Origin: Auanema rhodensis
Taxonomy: Eukaryota > Nematoda > Chromadorea > Rhabditida > Rhabditidae
Direction: 5' to 3'
Assembly (NCBI GenBank): GCA_964057225.1
Contig: CAXKVF010000078.1
Coordinates: forward strand, 124,001 to 188,000
Length of the DNA: 64,000 nt
Within the stretch, counting starts at the first letter, position 1. Each line of letters opens with the position of its first letter. The translations under genes were made by a program, and so were the position numbers. Below, in pieces: positions 27,501 through 41,800 of the stretch. A model generated the notes under the pieces. That model ran no database searches. It had not been told where the DNA came from and was given only the letters and a program-made list of their open reading frames with translations.

Positions 27501-28082
27501 CTAATTTTGAAAACCGCATCTCTTTATCTTTCACGTGAAGCGAGTTACATACCAAGTGCACATCACGTGTACATTTAATTAGCATAAATTAAAGTTCACG
27601 TAAATTTCAAAGTCATGGTTACCATGAAGCAATATCGATAAAAATTTGTTTTTAGACTAATATGGACATGGGGAATCTAATTTTGAAAACCGCATCTCTT
27701 TATCTTTCACGTGAAGCGAGTTACATACCAAGTGCACATCACGTGTACATTTAATTAGCATAAATTAAAGTTCACGTAAATTTCAAAGTCATGGTTACCA
27801 TGAACCAATATCGATAAAAATTTGTTTTTAGACTAATATGGACATGGGGAATCTAATTTTGAAAACCGCATCTCTTTATCTTTCACGTGAAGCGAGTTAC
27901 ATACCAAGTGCACATCACGTGTACATTTAATTAGCATAAATTAAAGTTCACGTAAATTTCAAAGTCATGGTTACCATGAAGCAATATCAATAAAAATTTG
28001 TTTTTAGACTAATATGGACATGGGGAATCTAATTTTGAAAACCGCATCTCTTTATCTTTCACGTGAAGCGAGTTACATACCA
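24563..28082. repeat. 20-monomer block, copy 1
   Basis: Marker order: C123G, A37T/A120G, TTATCATG/G119T, C163A (twice), TAAATAGC (26851), T51A (27027), TCGATAAA (27555 and 27731), AAGC (27907). The same series occurs at 32659-36002. The first eight units also recur at 30371-31778. Confidence 0.82.
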
Positions 28083-28258
28083 AGTGCACATCACGTGTAC
28101 ATTTAATTAGCATAAATTAAAGTTCACGTAAATTTCAAAGTCATGGTTACCATGAACCAATATCAATAAAAATTTGTTTTTAGACTAATATGGACATGGG
28201 GAATCTAATTTTGAAAACCGCATTTCTTTATCTTTCACGTGAAGCGAGTTACATACCG

Positions 28259-29314
28259 AGTGCACATCACGTGTACATTTAATTAGCATAAATTAAAGTT
28301 CACGTAAATTTCAAAGTCATGGTTACCATGCACCAATATCAATAAAAATTTGTTTTTAGACTAATATGGACATGGGGAATCTAATTTTGAAAACCTCATC
28401 TCTTTATCTTTCACGTGAAGCGAGTTACATACCAAGTGCACATCACGTGTACATTTAATTAGCATAAATTAAAGTTCACGTAAATTTCAAAGTCATGGTT
28501 ACCATGAACCAATATCAATAAAAATTTGTTTTTAGACTAATATGGACATGGGGAATCTAATTTTGAAAACCGCATCTCTTAATCTTTCACGTGAAGCGAG
28601 TTACATACCAAGTGCACATCACGTGTACATTTAATTAGCATGAATTAAAGTTCACGTAAATTTCAAAGTCATGGTTACCATGAACCAATATCAATAAAAA
28701 TTTGTTTTTAGACTAATATGGACATGGGGAATCTAATTTTGAAAACCGCATCTCTTTATCTTTCTCGTGAAGCGAGTTACATACCAAGGGCACATCACGT
28801 GTACATTTAATTAGCATAAATTAAAGTTCACGTAAATTTCAAAGTCATGGTTACCATGAACCAATATCAATAAAAATTTGTTTTTAGACTAATATGGACA
28901 TGGGGAATCTAATTTTGAAAACCGCATTTCTTTATCTTTCACGTGAAGCGAGTTACATACCAAGTGCACATCACGTGTACATTTAATTAGCATAAATTAA
29001 AGTTCACGTAAATTTCAAAGTCATGGTTACCATGCACCAATATCAATAAAAATTTGTTTTTAGACTAATATGGACATGGGGAATCTAATTTTGAAAACCG
29101 CATCTCTTTATCTTTCACGTGAAGCGAGTTACATACCAAGTGCACATCACGTGTACATTTAATTAGCATGAATTAAAGTTCACGTAAATTTCAAAGTCAT
29201 GGTTACCATGCACCAATATCAATAAAAATTTGTTTTTAGACTAATATGGACATGGGGAATCTAATTTTGAAAACCGCATCTCTTTATCTTTCACGTGAAG
29301 CGAGTTACATACCG
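28259..29314. repeat. Six-monomer tandem duplication, copy 1 (1056 bp)
   Basis: Order: G138T; T147A; A32G with A155T; C142T preceded by T3G; a C73 unit; an A32G unit. The same six follow at 29315. The unit pair ends in ACCGAG (A176G) at 28258 and 29314, a rare change flanking the duplication. Confidence 0.88.
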
Positions 29315-30370
29315 AGTGCACATCACGTGTACATTTAATTAGCATAAATTAAAGTTCACGTAAATTTCAAAGTCATGGTTACCATGCACCAATATCAATA
29401 AAAATTTGTTTTTAGACTAATATGGACATGGGGAATCTAATTTTGAAAACCTCATCTCTTTATCTTTCACGTGAAGCGAGTTACATACCAAGTGCACATC
29501 ACGTGTACATTTAATTAGCATAAATTAAAGTTCACGTAAATTTCAAAGTCATGGTTACCATGAACCAATATCAATAAAAATTTGTTTTTAGACTAATATG
29601 GACATGGGGAATCTAATTTTGAAAACCGCATCTCTTAATCTTTCACGTGAAGCGAGTTACATACCAAGTGCACATCACGTGTACATTTAATTAGCATGAA
29701 TTAAAGTTCACGTAAATTTCAAAGTCATGGTTACCATGAACCAATATCAATAAAAATTTGTTTTTAGACTAATATGGACATGGGGAATCTAATTTTGAAA
29801 ACCGCATCTCTTTATCTTTCTCGTGAAGCGAGTTACATACCAAGGGCACATCACGTGTACATTTAATTAGCATAAATTAAAGTTCACGTAAATTTCAAAG
29901 TCATGGTTACCATGAACCAATATCAATAAAAATTTGTTTTTAGACTAATATGGACATGGGGAATCTAATTTTGAAAACCGCATTTCTTTATCTTTCACGT
30001 GAAGCGAGTTACATACCAAGTGCACATCACGTGTACATTTAATTAGCATAAATTAAAGTTCACGTAAATTTCAAAGTCATGGTTACCATGCACCAATATC
30101 AATAAAAATTTGTTTTTAGACTAATATGGACATGGGGAATCTAATTTTGAAAACCGCATCTCTTTATCTTTCACGTGAAGCGAGTTACATACCAAGTGCA
30201 CATCACGTGTACATTTAATTAGCATGAATTAAAGTTCACGTAAATTTCAAAGTCATGGTTACCATGCACCAATATCAATAAAAATTTGTTTTTAGACTAA
30301 TATGGACATGGGGAATCTAATTTTGAAAACCGCATCTCTTTATCTTTCACGTGAAGCGAGTTACATACCA
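29315..30370. repeat. Six-monomer tandem duplication, copy 2 (1056 bp)
   Basis: Repeats the six markers of 28259-29314 in order at an offset of 1056 bp. A176G is present just before this copy but absent at its end. Confidence 0.88.
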
Positions 30371-31778
30371 AGTGCACATCACGTGTACATTTAATTAGCA
30401 TAAATTAAAGTTCACGTAAATTTCAAAGTCATGGTTACCATGCACCAATATCAATAAAAATTTGTTTTTAGACTAATATGGACATGGGGAATGTAATTTT
30501 GAAAACCGCATCTCTTTATCTTTCACGTGAAGCGAGTTACATACCAAGTGCACATCACGTGTACATTTAATTAGCATAAATTAAAGTTCACGTAAATTTC
30601 AAAGTCATGGTTACCATGCACCAATATCAATAAAAATTTGTTTTTAGACTAATATGGACATGGGGAATCTAATTTTGAAAACCGCATCTCTTTATCTTTC
30701 ACGTGAAGCGAGTTACATACCAAGTGCACATCACGTGTACATTTAATTAGCATAAATTAAAGTTCACGTAAATTTCAAAGTCATGGTTACCATGCACCAA
30801 TATCAATAAAAATTTGTTTTTAGACTAATATGGACATGGGGAATCTAATTTTGAAAACCGCATCTCTTTATCTTTCACGTGAAGCGAGTTACATACCAAG
30901 TGCACATCACGTGTACATTTAATTAGCATAAATTAAAGTTCACGTAAATTTCAAAGTCATGGTTACCATGCACCAATATCAATAAAAATTTGTTTTTAGA
31001 CTAATATGGACATGGGGAATCTAATTTTGAAAACCGCATCTCTTTATCTTTCACGTGAAGCGAGTTACATACCAAGTGCACATCACGTGTACATTTAATT
31101 AGCATAAATTTAAGTTCACGTAAATTTCAAAGTCATGGTTACCATGCACCAATATCAATAAAAATTTGTTTTTAGACTAATATGGACATGGGGGATCTAA
31201 TTTTGAAAACCGCATCTCTTTATCTTTCACGTGAAGCGAGTTACATACCAAGTGCACATCACGTGTACATTTAATTAGCATAAATTAAAGTTCACGTAAA
31301 TTTCAAAGTCATGGTTATCATGAACCAATATCAATAAAAATTTGTTTTTAGACTAATATGGACATGGGTAATCTAATTTTGAAAACCGCATCTCTTTATC
31401 TTTCACGTGAAGCGAATTACATACCAAGTGCACATCACGTGTACATTTAATTAGCATAAATTAAAGTTCACGTAAATTTCAAAGTCATGGTTACCATGAA
31501 CCAATATCAATAAAAATTTGTTTTTAGACTAATATGGACATGGGGAATCTAATTTTGAAAACCGCATCTCTTTATCTTTCACGTGAAGCGAGTTACATAC
31601 CAAGTGCACATCACGTGTACATTTAATTAGCATAAATTAAAGTTCACGTAAATTTCAAAGTCATGGTTACCATGCACCAATATCAATAAAAATTTGTTTT
31701 TAGACTAATATGGACATGGGGAATCTAATTTTGAAAACCGCATCTCTTTATCTTTCACGTGAAGAGAGTTACATACCA
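30371..31778. repeat. Eight-monomer C123G to C163A block, second of three copies
   Basis: C123G (30371), C73 units, A37T/A120G (31075), TTATCATG/G119T (31251, with a private G166A), AACC (31427) and C163A (31603). This corresponds to 24563-25970 and to 32659-34242. Between the A37T units the offsets are 34 and 13 monomers. Confidence 0.82.
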
Positions 31779-32658
31779 AGTGCACATCACGTGTACATTT
31801 AATTAGCATAAATTAAAGTTCACGTAAATTTCAAAGTCATGGTTACCATGAACCAATATCAATAAAAATTTGTTTTTAGACTAATATGGACATGGGGAAT
31901 CTAATTTTGAAAACCGCATCTCTTAATCTTTCACGTGAAGCGAGTTACATACCAAGTGCACATCACGTGTACATTTAATTAGCATGAATTAAAGTTCACG
32001 TAAATTTCAAAGTCATGGTTACCATGAACCAATATCAATAAAAATTTGTTTTTAGACTAATATGGACATGGGGAATCTAATTTTGAAAACCGCATCTCTT
32101 TATCTTTCTCGTGAAGCGAGTTACATACCAAGGGCACATCACGTGTACATTTAATTAGCATAAATTAAAGTTCACGTAAATTTCAAAGTCATGGTTACCA
32201 TGAACCAATATCAATAAAAATTTGTTTTTAGACTAATATGGACATGGGGAATCTAATTTTGAAAACCGCATTTCTTTATCTTTCACGTGAAGCGAGTTAC
32301 ATACCAAGTGCACATCACGTGTACATTTAATTAGCATAAATTAAAGTTCACGTAAATTTCAAAGTCATGGTTACCATGCACCAATATCAATAAAAATTTG
32401 TTTTTAGACTAATATGGACATGGGGAATCTAATTTTGAAAACCGCATCTCTTTATCTTTCACGTGAAGCGAGTTACATACCAAGTGCACATCACGTGTAC
32501 ATTTAATTAGCATGAATTAAAGTTCACGTAAATTTCAAAGTCATGGTTACCATGCACCAATATCAAGAAAAATTTGTTTTTAGACTAATATGGACATGGG
32601 GAATCTAATTTTGAAAACCGCATCTCTTTATCTTTCACGTGAAGCGAGTTACATACCA

Positions 32659-35600
32659 AGTGCACATCACGTGTACATTTAATTAGCATAAATTAAAGTT
32701 CACGTAAATTTCAAAGTCATGGTTACCATGCACCAATATCAATAAAAATTTGTTTTTAGACTAATATGGACATGGGGAATGTAATTTTGAAAACCGCATC
32801 TCTTTATCTTTCACGTGAAGCGAGTTACATACCAAGTGCACATCACGTGTACATTTAATTAGCATAAATTAAAGTTCACGTAAATTTCAAAGTCATGGTT
32901 ACCATGCACCAATATCAATAAAAATTTGTTTTTAGACTAATATGGACATGGGGAATGTAATTTTGAAAACCGCATCTCTTTATCTTTCACGTGAAGCGAG
33001 TTACATACCAAGTGCACATCACGTGTACATTTAATTAGCATAAATTAAAGTTCACGTAAATTTCAAAGTCATGGTTACCATGCACCAATATCAATAAAAA
33101 TTTGTTTTTAGACTAATATGGACATGGGGAATCTAATTTTGAAAACCGCATCTCTTTATCTTTCACGTGAAGCGAGTTACATACCAAGTGCACATCACGT
33201 GTACATTTAATTAGCATAAATTAAAGTTCACGTAAATTTCAAAGTCATGGTTACCATGCACCAATATCAATAAAAATTTGTTTTTAGACTAATATGGACA
33301 TGGGGAATCTAATTTTGAAAACCGCATCTCTTTATCTTTCACGTGAAGCGAGTTACATACCAAGTGCACATCACGTGTACATTTAATTAGCATAAATTTA
33401 AGTTCACGTAAATTTCAAAGTCATGGTTACCATGCACCAATATCAATAAAAATTTGTTTTTAGACTAATATGGACATGGGGGATCTAATTTTGAAAACCG
33501 AATCTCTTTATCTTTCACGTGAAGCGAGTTACATACCAAGTGCACATCACGTGTACATTTAATTAGCATAAATTAAAGTTCACGTAAATTTCAAAGTCAT
33601 GGTTATCATGAACCAATATCAATAAAAATTTGTTTTTAGACTAATATGGACATGGGTAATCTAATTTTGAAAACCGCATCTCTTTATCTTTCACGTGAAG
33701 CGAGTTACATACCAAGTGCACATCACGTGTACATTTAATTAGCATAAATTAAAGTTCACGTAAATTTCAAAGTCATGGTTACCATGAACCAATATCAATA
33801 AAAATTTGTTTTTAGACTAATATGGACATGGGGAATCTAATTTTGAAAACCGCATCTCTTTATCTTTCACGTGAAGCGAGTTACATACCAAGTGCACATC
33901 ACGTGTACATTTAATTAGCATAAATTAAAGTTCACGTAAATTTCAAAGTCATGGTTACCATGCACCAATATCAATAAAAATTTGTTTTTAGACTAATATG
34001 GACATGGGGAATCTAATTTTGAAAACCGCATCTCTTTATCTTTCACGTGAAGCGAGTTACATACCAAGTGCACATCACGTGTACATTTAATTAGCATAAA
34101 TTAAAGTTCACGTAAATTTCAAAGTCATGGTTACCATGCACCAATATCAATAAAAATTTGTTTTTAGACTAATATGGACATGGGGAATCTAATTTTGAAA
34201 ACCGCATCTCTTTATCTTTCACGTGAAGAGAGTTACATACCAAGTGCACATCACGTGTACATTTAATTAGCATAAATTAAAGTTCACGTAAATTTCAAAG
34301 TCATGGTTACCATGAACCAATATCAATAAAAATTTGTTTTTAGACTAATATGGACATGGGGAATCTAATTTTGAAAACCGCATCTCTTTATCTTTCACGT
34401 GAAGCGAGTTACATACCAAGTGCACATCACGTGTACATTTAATTAGCATAAATTAAAGTTCACGTAAATTTCAAAGTCATGGTTACCATGAACCAATATC
34501 AGTAAAAATTTGTTTTTAGACTAATATGGACATGGGGAATCTAATTTTGAAAACCGCATCTCTTTATCTTTCACGTGAAGCGAGTTACATACCAAGTGCA
34601 CATCACGTGTACATTTAATTAGCATAAATTAAAGTTCACGTAAATTTCAAAGTCATGGTTACCATGAACCAATATCAATAAAAATTTGTTTTTAGACTAA
34701 TATGGACATGGGGAATCTAATTTTGAAAACCGCATCTCTTTATCTTTCACGTGAAGCGAGTTACATACCAAGTGCACATCACGTGTACATTTAAATAGCA
34801 TAAATTAAAGTTCACGTAAATTTCAAAGTCATGGTTACCATGCACCAATATCAATAAAAATTTGTTTTTAGACTAATATGGACATGGGGAATCTAATTTT
34901 GAAAACCGCATCTCTTTATCTTTCACGTGAAGCGAGTTACATACCAAGTGCACATCACGTGTACATTTAATTAGCATAAATTAAAGTTCACGTAAAATTC
35001 AAAGTCATGGTTACCATGCACCAATATCAATAAAAATTTGTTTTTAGACTAATATGGACATGGGGAATCTAATTTTGAAAACCGCATCTCTTTATCTTTC
35101 ACGTGAAGCGAGTTACATACCAAGTGCACATCACGTGTACATTTAATTAGCATAAATTAAAGTTCACGTAAATTTCAAAGTCATGGTTACCATGAACCAA
35201 TATCAATAAAAATTTGTTTTTAGACTAATATGGACATGGGGAATCTAATTTTGAAATTCGCATCTCTTTATCTTTCACGTGAAGCGAGTTACATACCAAG
35301 TGCACATCACGTGTACATTTAATTAGCATAAATTAAAGTTCACGTAAATTTCAAAGTCATGGTTACCATGAACCAATATCAATAAAAATTTGTTTTTAGA
35401 CTAATATGGACATGGGGAATCTAATTTTGAAAACCGCATCTCTTTATCTTTCACGTGAAGCGAGTTACATACCAAGTGCACATCACGTGTACATTTAATT
35501 AGCATAAATTAAAGTTCACGTAAATTTCAAAGTCATGGTTACCATGAAGCAATATCGATAAAAATTTGTTTTTAGACTAATATGGACATGGGGAATCTAA

Positions 35601-36002
35601 TTTTGAAAACCGCATCTCTTTATCTTTCACGTGAAGCGAGTTACATACCAAGTGCACATCACGTGTACATTTAATTAGCATAAATTAAAGTTCACGTAAA
35701 TTTCAAAGTCATGGTTACCATGAACCAATATCAATAAAAATTTGTTTTTAGACTAATATGGACATGGGGAATCTAATTTTGAAAACCGCATCTCTTTATC
35801 TTTCACGTGAAGCGAGTTACATACCAAGTGCACATCACGTGTACATTTAATTAGCATAAATTAAAGTTCACGTAAATTTCAAAGTCATGGTTACCATGAA
35901 GCAATATCAATAAAAATTTGTTTTTAGACTAATATGGACATGGGGAATCTAATTTTGAAAACCGCATCTCTTTATCTTTCACGTGAAGCGAGTTACATAC
36001 CA
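32659..36002. repeat. 19-monomer block, copy 2 of 24563-28082
   Basis: C123G (32659 and 32835), A37T/A120G (33363, with private C139A), TTATCATG/G119T (33539), C163A (34067), TAAATAGC (34771), T51A (34947), TCGATAAA (35475) and AAGC (35827). The unit at 35123 carries a private adjacent double substitution, A135T and C136T, at 35257-35258. Confidence 0.82.
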
Positions 36003-37234
36003 AGTGCACATCACGTGTACATTTAATTAGCATAAATTAAAGTTCACGTAAATTTCAAAGTCATGGTTACCATGAACCAATATCAATAAAAATTTGTTTT
36101 TAGACTAATATGGACATGGGGAATCTAATTTTGAAAACCGCATCTCTTAATCTTTCACGTGAAGCGAGTTACATACCAAGTGCACATCACGTGTACATTT
36201 AATTAGCATGAATTAAAGTTCACGTAAATTTCAAAGTCATGGTTACCATGAACCAATATCAATAAAAATTTGTTTTTAGACTAATATGGACATGGGGAAT
36301 CTAATTTTGAAAACCGCATCTCTTTATCTTTCTCGTGAAGCGAGTTACATACCAAGGGCACATCACGTGTACATTTAATTAGCATAAATTAAAGTTCACG
36401 TAAATTTCAAAGTCATGGTTACCATGAACCAATATCAATAAAAATTTGTTTTTAGACTAATATGGACATGGGGAATCTAATTTTGAAAACCGCATTTCTT
36501 TATCTTTCACGTGAAGCGAGTTACATACCAAGTGCACATCACGTGTACATTTAATTAGCATAAATTAAAGTTCACGTAAATTTCAAAGTCATGGTTACCA
36601 TGCACCAATATCAATAAAAATTTGTTTTTAGACTAATATGGACATGGGGAATCTAATTTTGAAAACCGCATCTCTTTATCTTTCACGTGAAGCGAGTTAC
36701 ATACCAAGTGCACATCACGTGTACATTTAATTAGCATAAATTAAAGTTCACGTAAATTTCAAAGTCATGGTTACCATGAACCAATATCCATAAAAATTTG
36801 TTTTTAGACTAATATGGACATGGGGAATCTAATTTTGAAAACCGCATCTCTTAATCTTTCACGTGAAGCGAGTTACATACCAAGTGCACATCACGTGTAC
36901 ATTTAATTAGCATAAATTAAAGTTCACGTAAATTTCAAAGTCATGGTTACCATGAACCAATATCAATAAAAATTTGTTTTTAGAATAATATGGACATGGG
37001 GAATCTAATTTTGAAAACCGCATCTCTTTATCTTTCTCGTGAAGCGAGTTACATACCAAGGGCACATCACGTGTACATTTAATTAGCATAAATTAAAGTT
37101 CACGTAAATTTCAAAGTCATGGTTACCATGAACCAATATCAATAAAAATTTATTTTAAAACTAATATGGACATGGGGAATCTAATTTTGAAAACCGCATT
37201 TCTTTATCTTTCACGTGAAGCGAGTTACATACCA
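35651..37234. repeat. Nine-monomer higher-order unit, copy 1 (1584 bp)
   Basis: Order: AACC; AAGC; T147A; A32G with A155T; C142T; C73; T147A; C103A with A155T; then a unit with three clustered changes (G94A, T99A, G101A) and C142T. A private change, TATCCATAAA, in the unit at 36707 is absent from copy 2. Confidence 0.88.
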
Positions 37235-38818
37235 AGTGCACATCACGTGTACATTTAATTAGCATAAATTAAAGTTCACGTAAATTTCAAAGTCATGGTT
37301 ACCATGAACCAATATCAATAAAAATTTGTTTTTAGACTAATATGGACATGGGGAATCTAATTTTGAAAACCGCATCTCTTTATCTTTCACGTGAAGCGAG
37401 TTACATACCAAGTGCACATCACGTGTACATTTAATTAGCATAAATTAAAGTTCACGTAAATTTCAAAGTCATGGTTACCATGAAGCAATATCAATAAAAA
37501 TTTGTTTTTAGACTAATATGGACATGGGGAATCTAATTTTGAAAACCGCATCTCTTTATCTTTCACGTGAAGCGAGTTACATACCAAGTGCACATCACGT
37601 GTACATTTAATTAGCATAAATTAAAGTTCACGTAAATTTCAAAGTCATGGTTACCATGAACCAATATCAATAAAAATTTGTTTTTAGACTAATATGGACA
37701 TGGGGAATCTAATTTTGAAAACCGCATCTCTTAATCTTTCACGTGAAGCGAGTTACATACCAAGTGCACATCACGTGTACATTTAATTAGCATGAATTAA
37801 AGTTCACGTAAATTTCAAAGTCATGGTTACCATGAACCAATATCAATAAAAATTTGTTTTTAGACTAATATGGACATGGGGAATCTAATTTTGAAAACCG
37901 CATCTCTTTATCTTTCTCGTGAAGCGAGTTACATACCAAGGGCACATCACGTGTACATTTAATTAGCATAAATTAAAGTTCACGTAAATTTCAAAGTCAT
38001 GGTTACCATGAACCAATATCAATAAAAATTTGTTTTTAGACTAATATGGACATGGGGAATCTAATTTTGAAAACCGCATTTCTTTATCTTTCACGTGAAG
38101 CGAGTTACATACCAAGTGCACATCACGTGTACATTTAATTAGCATAAATTAAAGTTCACGTAAATTTCAAAGTCATGGTTACCATGCACCAATATCAATA
38201 AAAATTTGTTTTTAGACTAATATGGACATGGGGAATCTAATTTTGAAAACCGCATCTCTTTATCTTTCACGTGAAGCGAGTTACATACCAAGTGCACATC
38301 ACGTGTACATTTAATTAGCATAAATTAAAGTTCACGTAAATTTCAAAGTCATGGTTACCATGAACCAATATCAATAAAAATTTGTTTTTAGACTAATATG
38401 GACATGGGGAATCTAATTTTGAAAACCGCATCTCTTAATCTTTCACGTGAAGCGAGTTACATACCAAGTGCACATCACGTGTACATTTAATTAGCATAAA
38501 TTAAAGTTCACGTAAATTTCAAAGTCATGGTTACCATGAACCAATATCAATAAAAATTTGTTTTTAGAATAATATGGACATGGGGAATCTAATTTTGAAA
38601 ACCGCATCTCTTTATCTTTCTCGTGAAGCGAGTTACATACCAAGGGCACATCACGTGTACATTTAATTAGCATAAATTAAAGTTCACGTAAATTTCAAAG
38701 TCATGGTTACCATGAACCAATATCAATAAAAATTTATTTTAAAACTAATATGGACATGGGGAATCTAATTTTGAAAACCGCATTTCTTTATCTTTCACGT
38801 GAAGCGAGTTACATACCA
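37235..38818. repeat. Nine-monomer higher-order unit, copy 2 (1584 bp)
   Basis: Repeats 35651-37234 in the same order with an offset of exactly 1584 bp, including the clustered G94A/T99A/G101A unit (38643) and C103A (38467). Confidence 0.88.
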
Positions 38819-41800
38819 AGTGCACATCACGTGTACATTTAATTAGCATAAATTAAAGTTCACGTAAATTTCAAAGTCATGGTTACCATGCACCAATATC
38901 AATAAAAATTTGTTTTTAGACTAATATGGACATGGGGAATCTAATTTTGAAAACCGCATCTCTTTATCTTTCACGTGAAGCGAGTTACATACCAAGTGCA
39001 CATCACGTGTACATTTAATTAGCATAAATTAAAGTTCACGTAAATTTCAAAGTCATGGTTACCATGAACCAATATCAATAAAAATTTGTTTTTAGACTAA
39101 TATGGACATGGGGAATCTAATTTTGAAAACCGCATCTCTTTATCTTTCACGTGAAGCGAGTTACATACCAAGTGCACATCACGTGTACATTTAATTAGCA
39201 TAAATTAAAGTTCACGTAAATTTCAAAGTCATGGTTACCATGAACCAATATCAATAAAAATTTGTTTTTAGACTAATATGGACATGGGGAATCTAATTTT
39301 GAAAACCGCATCTCTTTATCTTTCACGTGAAGCGAGTTACATACCAAGTGCACATCACGTGTACATTTAATTAGCATAAATTAAAGTTCACGTAAATTTC
39401 AAAGTCATGGTTACCATGCACCAATATCAATAAAAATTTGTTTTTAGACTAATATGGACATGGGGAATCTAATTTTGAAAACCGCATCTCTTTATCTTTC
39501 ACGTGAAGCGAGTTACATACCAAGTGCACATCACGTGTACATTTAATTAGCATAAATTAAAGTTCACGTAAATTTCAAAGTCATGGTTACCATGAACCAA
39601 TATCAATAAAAATTTGTTTTTAGACTAATATGGACATGGGGAATCTAATTTTGAAAACCGCATCTCTTTATCTTTCACGTGAAGCGAGTTACATACCAAG
39701 TGCACATCACGTGTACATTTAATTAGCATAAATTAAAGTTCACGTAAATTTCAAAGTCATGGTTACCATGAACCAATATCAATAAAAATTTGTTTTTAGA
39801 CTAATATGGACATGGGGAATCTAATTTTGAAAACCGCATCTCTTTATCTTTCACGTGAAGCGAGTTACATACCAAGTGCACATCACGTGTACATTTAATT
39901 AGCATAAATTAAAGTTCACGTAAATTTCAAAGTCATGGTTACCATGCACCAATATCAATAAAAATTTGTTTTTAGACTAATATGGACATGGGGAATCTAA
40001 TTTTGAAAACCGCATCTCTTTATCTTTCACGTGAAGCGAGTTACATACCAAGTGCACATCACGTGTACATTTAATTAGCATAAATTAAAGTTCACGTAAA
40101 TTTCAAAGTCATGGTTACCATGAACCAATATCAATAAAAATTTGTTTTTAGACTAATATGGACATGGGGAATCTAATTTTGAAAACCGCATCTCTTTATC
40201 TTTCACGTGAAGCGAGTTACATACCAAGTGCACATCACGTGTACATTTAATTAGCATAAATTAAAGTTCACGTAAATTTCAAAGTCATGGTTACCATGAA
40301 CCAATATCAATAAAAATTTGTTTTTAGACTAATATGGACATGGGGAATCTAATTTTGAAAACCGCATTTCTTTATCTTTCACGTGAAGCGAGTTACATAC
40401 CAAGTGCACATCACGTGTACATTTAATTAGCATAAATTAAAGTTCACGTAAATTTCAAAGTCATGGTTACCATGCACCAATATCAATAAAAATTTGTTTT
40501 TAGACTAATATGGACATGGGGAATCTAATTTTGAAAACCGCATCTCTTTATCTTTCACGTGAAGCGAGTTACATACCAAGTGCACATCACGTGTACATTT
40601 AATTAGCATAAATTAAAGTTCACGTAAATTTCAAAGTCATGGTTACCATGAAGCAATATCAATAAAAATGTGTTTTTAGACTAATATGGACATGGGGAAT
40701 CTAATTTTGAAAACCGCATCTCTTTATCTCTCACGTGAAGCGAGTTACATACCAAGTGCACATCACGTGTACATTTAATTAGCATAAATTAAAGTTCACG
40801 TAAATTTCAAAGTCATGGTTACCATGAACCAATATCAATAAAAATTTGTTTTTAGACTAATATGGACATGGGGAATCTAATTTTGAAAACCGCATCTCTT
40901 TATCTTTCACGTGAAGCGAGTTACATACCAAGTGCACATCACGTGTACATTTAATTAGCATAAATTAAAGTTCACGTAAATTTCAAAGTCATGGTTACCA
41001 TGAACCAATATCAATAAAAATTTGTTTTTAGACTAATATGGACATGGGGAATCTAATTTTGAAAACCGCATCTCTTTATCTTTCACGTGAAGCGAGTTAC
41101 ATACCAAGTGCACATCACGTGTACATTTAATTAGCATAAATTAAAGTTCACGTAAATTTCAAAGCCATGGTTACCATGAACCAATATCAATAAAAATTTG
41201 TTTTTAGACTAATATGGACATGGGGAATCTAATTTTGAAAACCGCATCTCTTTATCTTTCACGTGAAGCGAGTTACATACCAAGTGCACATCACGTGTAC
41301 ATTTAATTAGCATAAATTAAAGTTCACGTAAATTTCAAAGTCATGGTTACCATGAACCAATATCAATAAAAATTTGTTTTTAGACTAATATGGACATGGG
41401 GAATCTAATTTTGAAAACCGCATCTCTTTATCTTTCACGTGAAGCGAGTTACATACCAAGTGCACATCACGTGTACATTTAATTAGCATAAATTAAAGTT
41501 CACGTAAATTTCAAAGTCATGGTTACCATGAACCAATATCAATAAAAATTTGTTTTTAGACTAATATGGACATGGGGAATCTAATTTTGAAAACCGCATC
41601 TCTTTATCTTTCACGTGAAGCGAGTTACATACCAAGTGCACATCACGTGTACATTTAATTAGCATAAATTAAAGTTCACGTAAATTTCAAAGTCATGGTT
41701 ACCATGAACCAATATCAATAAAAATTTGTTTTTAGACTAATATGGACATGGGGAATCTAATTTTGAAAACCGCATCTCTTTATCTTTCACGTGAAGCGAG

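Larger units (their letters stand above)
24563..38818. repeat. Array zone 4: 81 monomers, mosaic of nested duplications
   Basis: All units are 176 bp. Recurrent markers are C123G (24563, 30371, 32659, 32835), A37T with A120G (24915+176=25091, 31075, 33363), TTATCATG with G119T (25267, 31251, 33539), C163A (25795, 26147, 31603, 34067), TAAATAGC (26851, 34771), TCGATAAA (27555, 27731, 35475), T147A, A155T followed by T3G, and C103A (36883, 38467). Their ordered recurrence defines duplications of 6, 9, 13 and about 20 monomers. Confidence 0.88.
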
